A stretch of DNA of 64,000 bases from Allobosea caraganae (GTDB lineage Bacteria > Pseudomonadota > Alphaproteobacteria > Rhizobiales > Beijerinckiaceae), in the NCBI RefSeq assembly GCF_003351345.1, contig NZ_QQTO01000016.1, positions 1-64,000 on the forward strand. The letters are read 5' to 3'. Positions within the stretch are counted from its first letter, which is position 1. Each line of letters opens with the position of its first letter. The translations under genes and the position numbers were made by a program. This document shows positions 51,911 to 62,823 of this stretch, one piece after another. The notes below the pieces were generated by a model that was not told the DNA's origin, made no database searches, and saw only the letters and a list, made by a program, of their open reading frames with translations.

Positions 51911-52360
51911 GTGAGCGTCACGGTACGCAAGGCGGTCACTGCCGACCTGCCGTCGATCCTGGCGCTGTATCGCCAGCTCAGCATCACCGATCAGGTTCCC
52001 GATGCTGCGACCGCCGCCGGGACATGGCAGCGCATCCTCGCCAGCGACTTCATGACCGTGCATGTCGCGGAGCTGGAGGGGCGGGCGGTGGCGACCTGCG
52101 TGCTGCTGATCGCGCCCAACCTGACCCGCAACATGCGGCCCTTCGCGCTGGTCGAAAACGTCGTTACCGAAGCGGGGCTGCGCGGGCAGGGCGTCGGCAA
52201 GCGCGTCGTCCAGGCGGTGATCGCGCAGGCCTGGGCCGAGGGCTGCTACAAGGTCATGCTGCTGACCGGCCGGAAGGACCCGGCCGTGCTCGGATTCTAC
52301 GAGGCCTGCGGCTTCAGCCGCGGCAAGACGGCCTTCGAGGTCCGGCGGCCGGTAGCCTGA
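51911..52360 (+). CDS. GNAT-family N-acetyltransferase
   Basis: A 149-residue GNAT enzyme. It has the N-terminal strand VRKAVTADLPSILALYRQLS, the acetyl-CoA loop LRGQGVGKRVVQAVIAQA (Q/R-G-x-G-x-G/A type) near residue 90, and the terminal FYEACGFSRGKTAFEV. The start is GTG at 51911, 11 bases after the Lrp stop, so the pair is probably cotranscribed. Substrate is unknown. Confidence 0.87.
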   Translation: MSVTVRKAVTADLPSILALYRQLSITDQVPDAATAAGTWQRILASDFMTVHVAELEGRAVATCVLLIAPNLTRNMRPFALVENVVTEAGLRGQGVGKRVVQAVIAQAWAEGCYKVMLLTGRKDPAVLGFYEACGFSRGKTAFEVRRPVA

Positions 52361-52369
52361 GACTTTGCC

Positions 52370-52852
52370 TCAGCCCTGCACCATCCGCTTGATCCAGAGC
52401 GCGTGATTGGTGGCGAGCCGGGCGATGCGCTTGTCGATCAGGTTGGGGTCGTACCAGGCGCCGGCATCGCCCGAGCCGTTCGAGGCATTGACCGGATAGG
52501 TCGCGAGCACGCGGCCATTGGCGTCCGTGACGGTGGTGAGGCTGTCGAGGGAGTCGCTGCCCTCGCCATCGTCGAAATCGCTGCCGACATAGGCGGAGAG
52601 GAAGAGCGAGCGCACGGCGACGGTCACCGTGGCGCCGCCGCGGCGGCCGTCAGGCGCGAAGGCGTTGGTCAGGTCGCGTTCGATGATCGCCTTGATCGTG
52701 GCCGCATAGGGGCCGACGCCGAGCTCGACGAGGCGCGAGACGTCCACGCGGACTGCCGAGATCTGAATGCCGGCGCCGAGCGGCGGCGTGGTCTGGCAGC
52801 CGGCGAGCGCTGCCGCCAGGCCGGAGAGGATCAGGGCGCGGCGGTGGAGCAT
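52370..52852 (-). CDS. Lipoprotein, tandem paralog 1
   Basis: A 160-residue lipoprotein. The signal is LHRRALILSGLAAALAGC, with the lipobox LAGC modified at Cys19. The mature part has IQISAVRVDVSRLVELGVG, IKAIIERDLTNAFAP, a Gly/Asp/Ser-rich loop, and ends HALWIKRMVQG. The next gene has the same pattern, so the two are duplicates. Family is unknown to me. Confidence 0.65.
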   Translation of the reverse strand: MLHRRALILSGLAAALAGCQTTPPLGAGIQISAVRVDVSRLVELGVGPYAATIKAIIERDLTNAFAPDGRRGGATVTVAVRSLFLSAYVGSDFDDGEGSDSLDSLTTVTDANGRVLATYPVNASNGSGDAGAWYDPNLIDKRIARLATNHALWIKRMVQG

Positions 52853-52879
52853 GGCAGGCTTCCCGGATGAAGGTGCGGA

Positions 52880-53371
52880 TCAGCCCGCGACGTAGCGCTT
52901 GATCCAGGCGGCGTTGTTGCGCACGAGCTGGTCGAGGCGGCGCTGGTCGATATCGGGCAGGTACCAGGCGCCGGCTGATCCGGCATCGACCGTCGAGAGG
53001 ATCGGATATTTCGCGATCGCGCGGTCGCCCTTGCCGAGCAGCAGGGTCTCGCTGTCGAAGGTGTCGAAATTGCCGGCGCTGCCGCCGCCCTTGCCGCCGC
53101 CGGCAGCGGCATAGCTGCTCAGGTTGATGGCGCGGACCGTAACGTAGAGCAGCGGGCCGCCGCGCTGCAGGGCCGGGCCGAAGGCCGTCGCGAGCTCTCG
53201 CTCGAGCGCAGTCTTGACCCAGGCGGCGTGGGCGCCCCAGGCAGGCACCAGACGGGAGGTGTCGACGCGGATGCCCCCGATCGCGACGGGCTGGGCCGTC
53301 GCGGCGTAGGCGGAGAGCGCAAGGGCTGGAGCTGCGAGCGAAGCGGCGAGGAAAGCGCGGCGAGTGGTCAT
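52880..53371 (-). CDS. Exported protein, tandem paralog 2
   Basis: A 163-residue protein with a signal (TTRRAFLAASLAAPALALSA) in place of the lipobox. Shared features with its neighbour are GGIRVDTSRLVPAWGAHAAW, ALERELATAFGPALQRGG, a DTFDSE acidic loop, an AGAWYLPDID block and AAWIKRYVAG at the end. The paralogs differ mainly in membrane anchoring. No known domain was recognised. The start at 53371 was preferred over one 24 bases upstream. Confidence 0.63.
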   Translation of the reverse strand: MTTRRAFLAASLAAPALALSAYAATAQPVAIGGIRVDTSRLVPAWGAHAAWVKTALERELATAFGPALQRGGPLLYVTVRAINLSSYAAAGGGKGGGSAGNFDTFDSETLLLGKGDRAIAKYPILSTVDAGSAGAWYLPDIDQRRLDQLVRNNAAWIKRYVAG

Positions 53372-53445
53372 GGCTGAGCCTCCGGATGCGATCATCCAGA
53401 CATAGGATGCCGCGCGGGCGAAACCATGCCCGCGCTCACAGTTCG

Positions 53446-53922
53446 TCAGCGGAAGACGACGCTCACGACCTCGTAGGACTTGCCGCCGCCGGGCGTGTTG
53501 ACCTGCACGGAATCGCCGACCTTCTTGCCGATCAGCGCGCGCGCGATCGGGGAGCCGATCGAGACCTTGCCCGAGCGGACATCGGCCTCAGGCTCGCCGA
53601 CGATCTGGTAGCGCTTCTCTTCCTCGGTATCGTCGTCGATGAGCTGGACGGTGGCGCCGAACTTGATCGTGTCGCCGCCGAGCTTCGAGACGTCGATGAT
53701 ATCGGCCCGGCCGATCAGCGATTCGAGCTCCATGATGCGGCCCTCGTTATGCGACTGGGCTTCCTTGGCGGCATGATACTCGGCGTTTTCCGAGAGGTCG
53801 CCGAGCGCGCGCGCTTCCGAGATCGCCAGGATGATGCGCTGGCGCTCGACCTGCTGGCGGTGCTTCAACTCCACCTCGAGAGCGGCAAAGCCGCCCGCCG
53901 TCATAGGAACCTTGTCCATCAT
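53446..53922 (-). CDS. greA: Transcription elongation factor GreA
   Basis: A 158-residue protein that rescues backtracked RNA polymerase. The N-terminal coiled coil spans about 10-75 ([20 protein letters not shown] and [20 protein letters not shown]) with acidic tip residues near [15 protein letters not shown]. The C-terminal FKBP-like domain spans about 85-158 ([20 protein letters not shown]). It follows carB on the same strand after 97 bp. Confidence 0.95.
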   Translation of the reverse strand: MMDKVPMTAGGFAALEVELKHRQQVERQRIILAISEARALGDLSENAEYHAAKEAQSHNEGRIMELESLIGRADIIDVSKLGGDTIKFGATVQLIDDDTEEEKRYQIVGEPEADVRSGKVSIGSPIARALIGKKVGDSVQVNTPGGGKSYEVVSVVFR

Positions 53923-54018
53923 CCCGTCCCAATTACGAAAGATCAGAGCCGCCGGCCGCCTGTTCGGCGCCCTGCGCTCCCCTTCCGACCGTTTGTAGAA
54001 CTGCCCCGGCGCGCGGCC

Positions 54019-57336
<3,318 letters not shown>

Positions 57337-57481
57337 GCTTGAGACCGGTCGGTTCGCGGGCGCGCGCGGCCCCGGTCCGATCGATCGAGCGGAGACCAAG
57401 CGAGCGCCTGAATGAATGCTAGGCGCTCGCTATAGAGGCAGGATGCGGCTGGGGGAAGGGGAAAGCGTAGCGGCCTGCCCC

Positions 57482-58690
57482 TTAGCGCACAGGCGGCGCG
57501 ATCGAAATCTCGTCGATCTCCGCTGCGGGCCGTGCCGGCCTGCGGCGGCGGATCGAGACGAGAAGCAGCGCGAGAGCGCCGATCTCGCAGAGCGCGCCGA
57601 CGAAGCCGAGCTGCCAGGAAGAGCCGAGCCGCAAGGTCTGCTGTCCCAGCGCCGAGCCGGCGGCGATGCCGAAATACAGCGCCGAGGCATTGAGCGAGAG
57701 CGCCACCACGGCTGCGTCCGGCGCCATCGCGGCGAGCCGCGACATCTGCGCGGGATGTCCGGCCCAGCCGGCGCCGCTCCAGACCATGAGGACCAGCGGC
57801 AGGATGAAGATCGCGGTCTCCGGCGGCAGCGTCACGGCCACTGTGGAGGCGGCGGCGAGCGCGCTGGCGAGCAGGATCAGCACGAAGGTCAGCGCGCGCT
57901 CCGGCCCGATGCGGTCGGCGGCGATGCCGCCCCATTGGTTGCCGATGGCCGAGCCGATGCCGGTGACGACCAGCGCGGCGCTGAGCCAATGGCCGGTGAT
58001 GCCGGCATGGGTGGCGAGGAAGGGCGCGATATAGGTATAGAGCGTGAAGGCGCCCGTCGTCCAAAGCGCGGTGGTGCCGAGCGCCAGCAGCACGTCGCCG
58101 CGGCGCGCGACCTGCAGCCGCTCGCTCAGCGTGTTCGTGCTGCGCGGCAGGCCCGCGGGCAGCTGGAACAGCAGGCCGAGCAGGGCGAGCGCACCGAACA
58201 GCGCGACGACCAGGAAGGCGAAGTGCCAGCCATAGGCGGCGACCGCGGTGCCGAGCGGGACGCCGAGAATCAGCGAGACGGTCATGCCGCCGGTGACGAG
58301 CGCGATGGCGCGGCCACGCCGCTCGGGCGCGACCAGCGCCACGGCGACCGCGTTCGCGGCGGGCATGAAGACGCCCGAGGCCAGCGCCATGACGATGCGC
58401 GCCACCATCAGCGAGGTGAAGTCGCTGGTGAAGGCGGCGAGCAGGTTGGCCAGCGTGAAGACGGTGAGCGCGCCGGCGAGCACGGCGCGCCGGTCGACAT
58501 CGCCGAGCAAGGTCGAGAGAATCGGCGAGCCGATGGCGTAGGCCAGCGCGAAGATCGAGATCAGCAGCCCGGCCGTGTCGACCGTGACGCCGAAGGCGGA
58601 GGCGAGGTTGGGCAGGATGCCGGTGATGACCAGACTGCCGGTGCCAATGGCGAAAGCGCCGCCGGCCAGCCAAATGAGACGCGTGTCCAT
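57482..58690 (-). CDS. MFS transporter, DHA1 family
   Basis: A 402-residue protein with 12 TM helices. The motif A region is LSTLLGDVDRRAVLAGALTV between TM2 and TM3, and TM5 has the antiporter-like motif C region (TGGMTVSLILGVPLGTAVAA). It resembles drug/proton antiporters. It is divergent from the ArsR-type regulator, with two dyad operators between them. Its ATG follows GAAGGAC. Confidence 0.88.
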   Translation of the reverse strand: MDTRLIWLAGGAFAIGTGSLVITGILPNLASAFGVTVDTAGLLISIFALAYAIGSPILSTLLGDVDRRAVLAGALTVFTLANLLAAFTSDFTSLMVARIVMALASGVFMPAANAVAVALVAPERRGRAIALVTGGMTVSLILGVPLGTAVAAYGWHFAFLVVALFGALALLGLLFQLPAGLPRSTNTLSERLQVARRGDVLLALGTTALWTTGAFTLYTYIAPFLATHAGITGHWLSAALVVTGIGSAIGNQWGGIAADRIGPERALTFVLILLASALAAASTVAVTLPPETAIFILPLVLMVWSGAGWAGHPAQMSRLAAMAPDAAVVALSLNASALYFGIAAGSALGQQTLRLGSSWQLGFVGALCEIGALALLLVSIRRRRPARPAAEIDEISIAPPVR

Positions 58691-58707
58691 TGGATGTCCT
58701 TCAAAAT

Positions 58708-58723
58708 TTCAATGATCATTGAA
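58708..58723. promoter_or_regulatory. Operator dyad 1 of the MFS/ArsR pair
   Basis: TTCAATGATCATTGAA is a perfect 16-bp palindrome, 17 bases upstream of the MFS start codon. An almost identical dyad lies 50 bp away. Both are probably bound by the divergent ArsR-type repressor. Confidence 0.7.
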
Positions 58724-58757
58724 TTTAGGGTGGTGCCCGCTTTGAGGTCAAGTTAAT

Positions 58758-58773
58758 TTCAATGATCGTTGAA
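58758..58773. promoter_or_regulatory. Operator dyad 2 of the MFS/ArsR pair
   Basis: TTCAATGATCGTTGAA differs from dyad 1 in one position, so one arm is imperfect. It overlaps the upstream region of the ArsR-type gene (start 58811), which fits autoregulation. Confidence 0.68.
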
Positions 58774-58810
58774 TCTTGTCAGCAGTGATGAATCCGCCTA
58801 TCTCGGTGAG

Positions 58811-59167
58811 ATGAAGCCCGTCCTCCACCCGGACATCGCCGATATCGAAGCTGCCGCGGTCTTCGCCGCGCTGGCCGACCCGACGCGGCTGGCGATCGTG
58901 CTCGCCATGGCTGAGGCGGAGGAATTCGAGTCGCGCTGCAGCAGCTTCACCGATTTCGGCTCGCCCTCGCTGCTGACCTATCATTTCAACAAGCTGCGCG
59001 AGGCCGGCGTCACGCGGGTCCGGGCTGCCGGAACGTCGCGCTATGTCAGCCTGCGCCGCGAGGACCTCGACGCGCGCTTCCCCGGCCTGCTCGACAGCAT
59101 CATCGCCACGGCAAGGCGCGATCCTTCGGTGCCGCGGATTCCGGAAGGCCGGCTGATCGCACTTTGA
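58811..59167 (+). CDS. ArsR-family winged-helix repressor
   Basis: A 118-residue ArsR-type protein. The wHTH spans about 15-85, with AAVFAALADPTRLAIVLAMA as the first helices and SFTDFGSPSLLTYHFNKLRE as recognition region, then VRAAGTSRYVSLRREDLDAR as wing. No Cys metal pair of the usual ArsR/SmtB kind is present; the sensor is unknown. The ATG at 58811 follows GGTGAG; an in-frame TTG at 58769 lies within the operator and is less likely. It probably represses the divergent MFS gene. Confidence 0.85.
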   Translation: MKPVLHPDIADIEAAAVFAALADPTRLAIVLAMAEAEEFESRCSSFTDFGSPSLLTYHFNKLREAGVTRVRAAGTSRYVSLRREDLDARFPGLLDSIIATARRDPSVPRIPEGRLIAL

Positions 59168-59212
59168 GCGCCGACTCACTCAGCCCACATCCTGAGTTTC
59201 TGACCAGAGATT

Positions 59213-59328
59213 CGAGCCCTCACCCTGAGGAGCCGCTTTAGCGGCGTCTCGAAGGGTGAACCAGTGGGCTTCCGAACCCCCTGGAGCATCCTTCGAGACG
59301 CGCTTCGTGCTCCTCAGGATGAGGGCTG
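59213..59328. repeat. Family G palindrome
   Basis: AGCCCTCACCCTGAGGAGC (59215-59233) is complementary, with a few mismatches, to GCTCCTCAGGATGAGGGCT (59309-59327); inside, CGTCTCGAAGGGT pairs with ATCCTTCGAGACG. It is the only copy seen. Its arms look like the widespread rhizobial CCTCATCCTGAGGAGC palindromes. It follows the ArsR gene. Confidence 0.8.
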
Positions 59329-59394
59329 AGCGGGCGGCAACCTTTGGCGCGGCCGTAAACAATCCTTCGGCAATCCGGGCTATAGACTGCCCTT

Positions 59395-59802
59395 ATGCCG
59401 CTCTCCCGCCTCCCGCGCCATTCGCGCCAGCTCATCGCCTATGTCTTCGCCGGCGGCGTCACCGCGGTGGCGCATTATTCGCTGCTGATCGGGCTGGTGG
59501 AGCTGGCCAGAGTCGATCCGGTGCCGGCGACGCTAGCCGGCTTCGCGCTCGGCGCCATCGTCTCCTACACGCTGAACCGCTGGCTGACCTTTGACGCGAC
59601 TCATAGCCATGCGCAGGCGACCTGGCGCTTCGCGCTGATCGCGCTCGGCGGCTTCGTGCTAACCGGCATCCTGATGCATCTCTTCGTCGACAGGCTGAGG
59701 CTGCCCTATCTGCTGATGCAGGTGGTCACCACGCTGATCGTGATGGTGTTCTCCTTCCTCGGCCACAAGTTCTTCTCGTTCGCCGACCGGGAAGGGGCGT
59801 GA
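59395..59802 (+). CDS. GtrA-family membrane protein
   Basis: A 135-residue protein with four TM helices. It has the GtrA pattern RQLIAYVFAGGVTAVAHYSL at the start, then LAGFALGAIVSYTLNRWLTF and the C-terminal VVTTLIVMVFSFLGHKFFSF. GtrA proteins flip undecaprenyl-linked sugars across the membrane. No glycosyltransferase partner is adjacent; the next gene is a methyltransferase on the other strand, 1 base away from its stop. Confidence 0.88.
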   Translation: MPLSRLPRHSRQLIAYVFAGGVTAVAHYSLLIGLVELARVDPVPATLAGFALGAIVSYTLNRWLTFDATHSHAQATWRFALIALGGFVLTGILMHLFVDRLRLPYLLMQVVTTLIVMVFSFLGHKFFSFADREGA

Positions 59803-59803
59803 C

Positions 59804-60496
59804 TCAGCCCGGATTGCGGGCGGCGAAGGTCATGCGGTGCGGGTTGTGGCCAAAGTTCTGCTGGCGCTCGACATCCGCGAAGCCGGCCGCGCCGATGAGC
59901 TCGGTGATCTCGGCTTCGGCATAGGTCGAGAGGCCGAGCTCGGCGCGCAGCTTGCGGTAGTCGGACAGCGCCGTGCGCACCAGACCGGCCAGCGCCGCGA
60001 TCAGGAAGCCGCCGCGCCAGGCGAAGGCGAGGAGCTGCGAGGCGTCGGTGAGCGGGCTGACATCGGGCGGGATCACGTCGGCGAGCACGAGCTTGCCGCC
60101 GGGCTTCAGCTTGGCGCGCCAGAGGCCGAGCAGCTCCGATAATTCCTCGCGGCTGAGATACTGGATCAGCGAGTTGGCGACGACGAGGTCGAGCGCGCCA
60201 TCACCGAGCGCCGCGACCTCCTCGGGCGAGACCACGGCGATGGTGGGGATATGGCCGAAGCTTGCGCTCAGCTTGTCGCGCACGCTGGGCGCGGCCTCGC
60301 AGAGGTAGAGCCTGGCGCAGGCGGCAGCCACGCGGTCGGCGGAGAGCGCCTCGCCGCAGCCATGGTCGAGCACGATCGCCTCGCGCGAGGGGATGTGACG
60401 GATCAGGTCGGCGGCGACCTGCCGATAATGCAGCAGCTTGTGGCGGGGCGAGACGTAGATCGCATGGTCGCCGTTCCAGAAATCGCGCCAGGACAT
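59804..60496 (-). CDS. Class I SAM-dependent methyltransferase
   Basis: A 230-residue protein. The SAM motif I is IVLDHGCGEALSADRVAAAC near residue 40, followed by LYLCEAAPSVRDKLSASF. The acidic segment is DLVVANSLIQYLSREELSEL and KPGGKLVLADVIPPD. Acceptor is unknown. It ends 1 base from the GtrA gene in convergent orientation. Confidence 0.8.
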   Translation of the reverse strand: MSWRDFWNGDHAIYVSPRHKLLHYRQVAADLIRHIPSREAIVLDHGCGEALSADRVAAACARLYLCEAAPSVRDKLSASFGHIPTIAVVSPEEVAALGDGALDLVVANSLIQYLSREELSELLGLWRAKLKPGGKLVLADVIPPDVSPLTDASQLLAFAWRGGFLIAALAGLVRTALSDYRKLRAELGLSTYAEAEITELIGAAGFADVERQQNFGHNPHRMTFAARNPG

Positions 60497-60597
60497 GGTG
60501 CCGTCATTCGCCCTTCGATGGGCAGCGCCTTGCCGCCCCTGAAGCCACGACTACGACGAGCGGGAGATCGCAACAAGTTCGGCGAGGCGGTTCGGGT

Positions 60598-60846
60598 TCA
60601 ATCCACGAAGCGGATGCCGATCTCGCCTTTCCTGACCCAGATCAGGGTTGCCGAAGCGAAATTCCGGTCGTCGCCGTCGCTGTAGTTCAGCGTGAGCGGC
60701 AGCGGCCGGTCGATTTCCGGCTTCAGGCGGGCGCCGGTGAGCGACAGGTCGAGCACCCGGCACTCGACGAGGAAGCGCCGGGACGTGTCGAAGAGCCTCA
60801 CCATGCGCAGCCGCGCACGCCATCGCCTCGCACCCCGATTCTCCAT
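60598..60846 (-). CDS. PilZ domain protein
   Basis: An 82-residue single-domain PilZ protein. It starts MENRGARRWRARLRMVRLFD and contains VECRVLDLSLTGARLKPEID (D/N-x-S-x-x-G-x-x type), then NFASATLIWVRKGEIGIRFV. PilZ domains bind c-di-GMP through an N-terminal RxxxR and the DxSxxG motif; both are present in similar form. The start at 60846 follows GGGAAG. Confidence 0.75.
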   Translation of the reverse strand: MENRGARRWRARLRMVRLFDTSRRFLVECRVLDLSLTGARLKPEIDRPLPLTLNYSDGDDRNFASATLIWVRKGEIGIRFVD

Positions 60847-60943
60847 GCGCTTCCCTTTCTCGCGCGACGATTCTGCGCGGCAGGCTAAGGCCGCTGGATG
60901 GTGCGAGGCTTGAGAGCCTTCGGTTCGATAGGAGCCCCCATCT

Positions 60944-61027
60944 CCGTCATTGCGAGCGCAGCGAAGCAATCCAGGGGGACCGGGCGAGCAAGCCCCCCTG
61001 GATTGCTTCGCTGCGCTCGCAATGACG
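60944..61027. repeat. Family C palindrome, copy 3
   Basis: CCGTCATTGCGAGCGCAGCG at the left and CGCTGCGCTCGCAATGACG at the right, with GAAGCAATCCAGGG and CCCTGGATTGCTTC inside. It is nearly perfect and lies upstream of cfa. Confidence 0.9.
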
Positions 61028-61123
61028 AGGGGGAGGCCCGTGGCTCCAGGCAAGGCTACGGACGTCGAGGTTGGTAGAAACCTCAAAAGCTCTCTAAGGT
61101 CTGGCCCGACTCTGGGGATGCCG

Positions 61124-62377
61124 ATGCTGTTACTGCCTAAACTCTTGAAGCGCTTCGTCAGGCAGGGCCGCCTGACGGTGATCACGCCCGATAATCAGCG
61201 CCATGTCTTCGGGCCGGGAGCCGGGCCGATCCATTTCGCCGGCCAGGACAAGATCGCGCCCGAGGTCACGGTGCGCTTCAGCGACAACAAGATCGAGCGC
61301 GAGATCTTCCTCAATCCCGAGCTGGCCCTGGCCGAAGGCTACATGGACGGGCGCGTCAATTTCGAGGAGGGCTCCATCCACGACCTGCTCAGCCTGTTCT
61401 GGCTGCAGCGCAAGGAGCTGCGCAAGCACCCGCTGCAGAAGGCGATCCGCAACGTGCGCTTCCGGATCAGGCGCTGGCGCATGCACAACCCTGTCGGCAT
61501 TGCCGGCAAGAAGGTGAAGCACCACTACGACATCCCGACCGATTTCTACCGGCTCTGGCTCGACGAGACGATGACCTATTCCTGCGCCTACTGGCATTCG
61601 CCGGACGTAGGATTGGAGAACGCGCAGAAGGCGAAGCTCCGGCACATCGCCGCCAAGCTGAAGATCGAGCCCGGCATGCGCGTGCTCGATATCGGCTCGG
61701 GCTGGGGCGAACTGGCGATCTACCTGGCCAAGGCCTGCGGCGCCAAGGTGACGGGTCTGAACGTCTCGCCCGACCAGATGGCCGCCGCGCAGAAGCGGGC
61801 CGATGCCGCCGGCGTCGGCGATGCCGTCAGCTTCATCAACAAGGATTATCGCGAGCTCGAGGGCACGTTCGACCGCATCGTCTCGGTCGGGATGATGGAG
61901 CATGTCGGCGTCGCGCATTACCTCGAATATTTCGAGCGCATCCGCGAGCTTCTGACGCCTGATGGCATCGCGTTGGTGCATTGCATCGGCCGCGTCGGCC
62001 CGCCCGGCTTCACCGGCCCGTTCTTCGACAAGTACATCTTCCCCGGTGGCTATGCGCCGGCGCTGTCGGAGGTGTTCGCGGCCGTCGAGCAGACCGGGCT
62101 CTGGCATTCCGACTGCGAGTTCTGGCGGCGGCACTACCACTGGACGCTGGAGGCCTGGCGCGAGCGCTTCATGGCGCGGCGCGAGGAGGTGGTGGCGATG
62201 ATGGGCGAGCGCTTCGCGCGGATGTGGGAGTTCTACCTCTGCGCCTGCTCGATCTCGTTCGACATTGGCGGCGACATGGTGTTCCAGCTCCTGCTTGGCC
62301 CGCATAAGAGCGCCGTGCCGGTGATCCGCGACTACATCACCGACGCGGAGAAAGAGCTGGAGGCGCGCGGCTTCTGA
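61124..62377 (+). CDS. cfa: Cyclopropane-fatty-acyl-phospholipid synthase
   Basis: A 417-residue CfaA-type enzyme that adds a methylene bridge to unsaturated phospholipid acyl chains using SAM. Its SAM site is VLDIGSGWGELAIYLAKACG near 195. Family features are HYDIPTDFYRLWLDETMTYS with the following CAYW near 150, and SVGMMEHVGVAHYLEYFERI. The N-terminal 110 residues form the family's lipid-binding domain. The ATG at 61124 was used; 61118 is an alternative. Confidence 0.93.
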   Translation: MLLLPKLLKRFVRQGRLTVITPDNQRHVFGPGAGPIHFAGQDKIAPEVTVRFSDNKIEREIFLNPELALAEGYMDGRVNFEEGSIHDLLSLFWLQRKELRKHPLQKAIRNVRFRIRRWRMHNPVGIAGKKVKHHYDIPTDFYRLWLDETMTYSCAYWHSPDVGLENAQKAKLRHIAAKLKIEPGMRVLDIGSGWGELAIYLAKACGAKVTGLNVSPDQMAAAQKRADAAGVGDAVSFINKDYRELEGTFDRIVSVGMMEHVGVAHYLEYFERIRELLTPDGIALVHCIGRVGPPGFTGPFFDKYIFPGGYAPALSEVFAAVEQTGLWHSDCEFWRRHYHWTLEAWRERFMARREEVVAMMGERFARMWEFYLCACSISFDIGGDMVFQLLLGPHKSAVPVIRDYITDAEKELEARGF

Positions 62378-62395
62378 GGCCCTTTGGAATTGGGC

Positions 62396-62788
62396 TCAGG
62401 TTGTCGAACTCGGCCCGGGCGCCTTCTGTGAGACCTTGACCATGCCGCCGAAGGCGCAGGCGCAGATGCTCTGGGCCGTCGCCAGCGGCACGCCCATATG
62501 CGAGGAGCAGACCGATGACGGCGCCCAGGGCGCGGGGATCGTCGGCGTGCACGGCATCGGCGTCAGCGCGCCCTGCGCCGCCGCGGTGGCCGAGGCCACG
62601 GTCGGATTGGCCAGGCTCTTGCACATGCCGAAGGGCATGATGTTCTTGCCGGGAACGATCTGGACGATGGTCGCGGCGGGCAATCCCGCCTCCGTCGGCA
62701 CCGCCGGCAGCTGATCGGCGACGAACGGCGTCGGCATCGCGCCCATGCTGCACTCGAGCAGGGTCGCCGTGGTGAGGAACTGCGACAT
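62396..62788 (-). CDS. PAAR-like protein, DUF4280
   Basis: A 130-residue Cys-rich protein. It has the DUF4280 pattern: SQFLTTATLLECSMGAMPTP, then NIMPFGMCKSLANPTVASAT, and the C-terminal SICACAFGGMVKVSQKAPGP. DUF4280 proteins are PAAR-like spike tips of type VI or related contractile secretion systems. It is 35 bp downstream of the spike-protein gene and probably cotranscribed. Confidence 0.83.
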   Translation of the reverse strand: MSQFLTTATLLECSMGAMPTPFVADQLPAVPTEAGLPAATIVQIVPGKNIMPFGMCKSLANPTVASATAAAQGALTPMPCTPTIPAPWAPSSVCSSHMGVPLATAQSICACAFGGMVKVSQKAPGPSSTT

Positions 62789-62823
62789 CTAGGCGCTTCC
62801 CGATCGCTGATGATGAACGTGCT

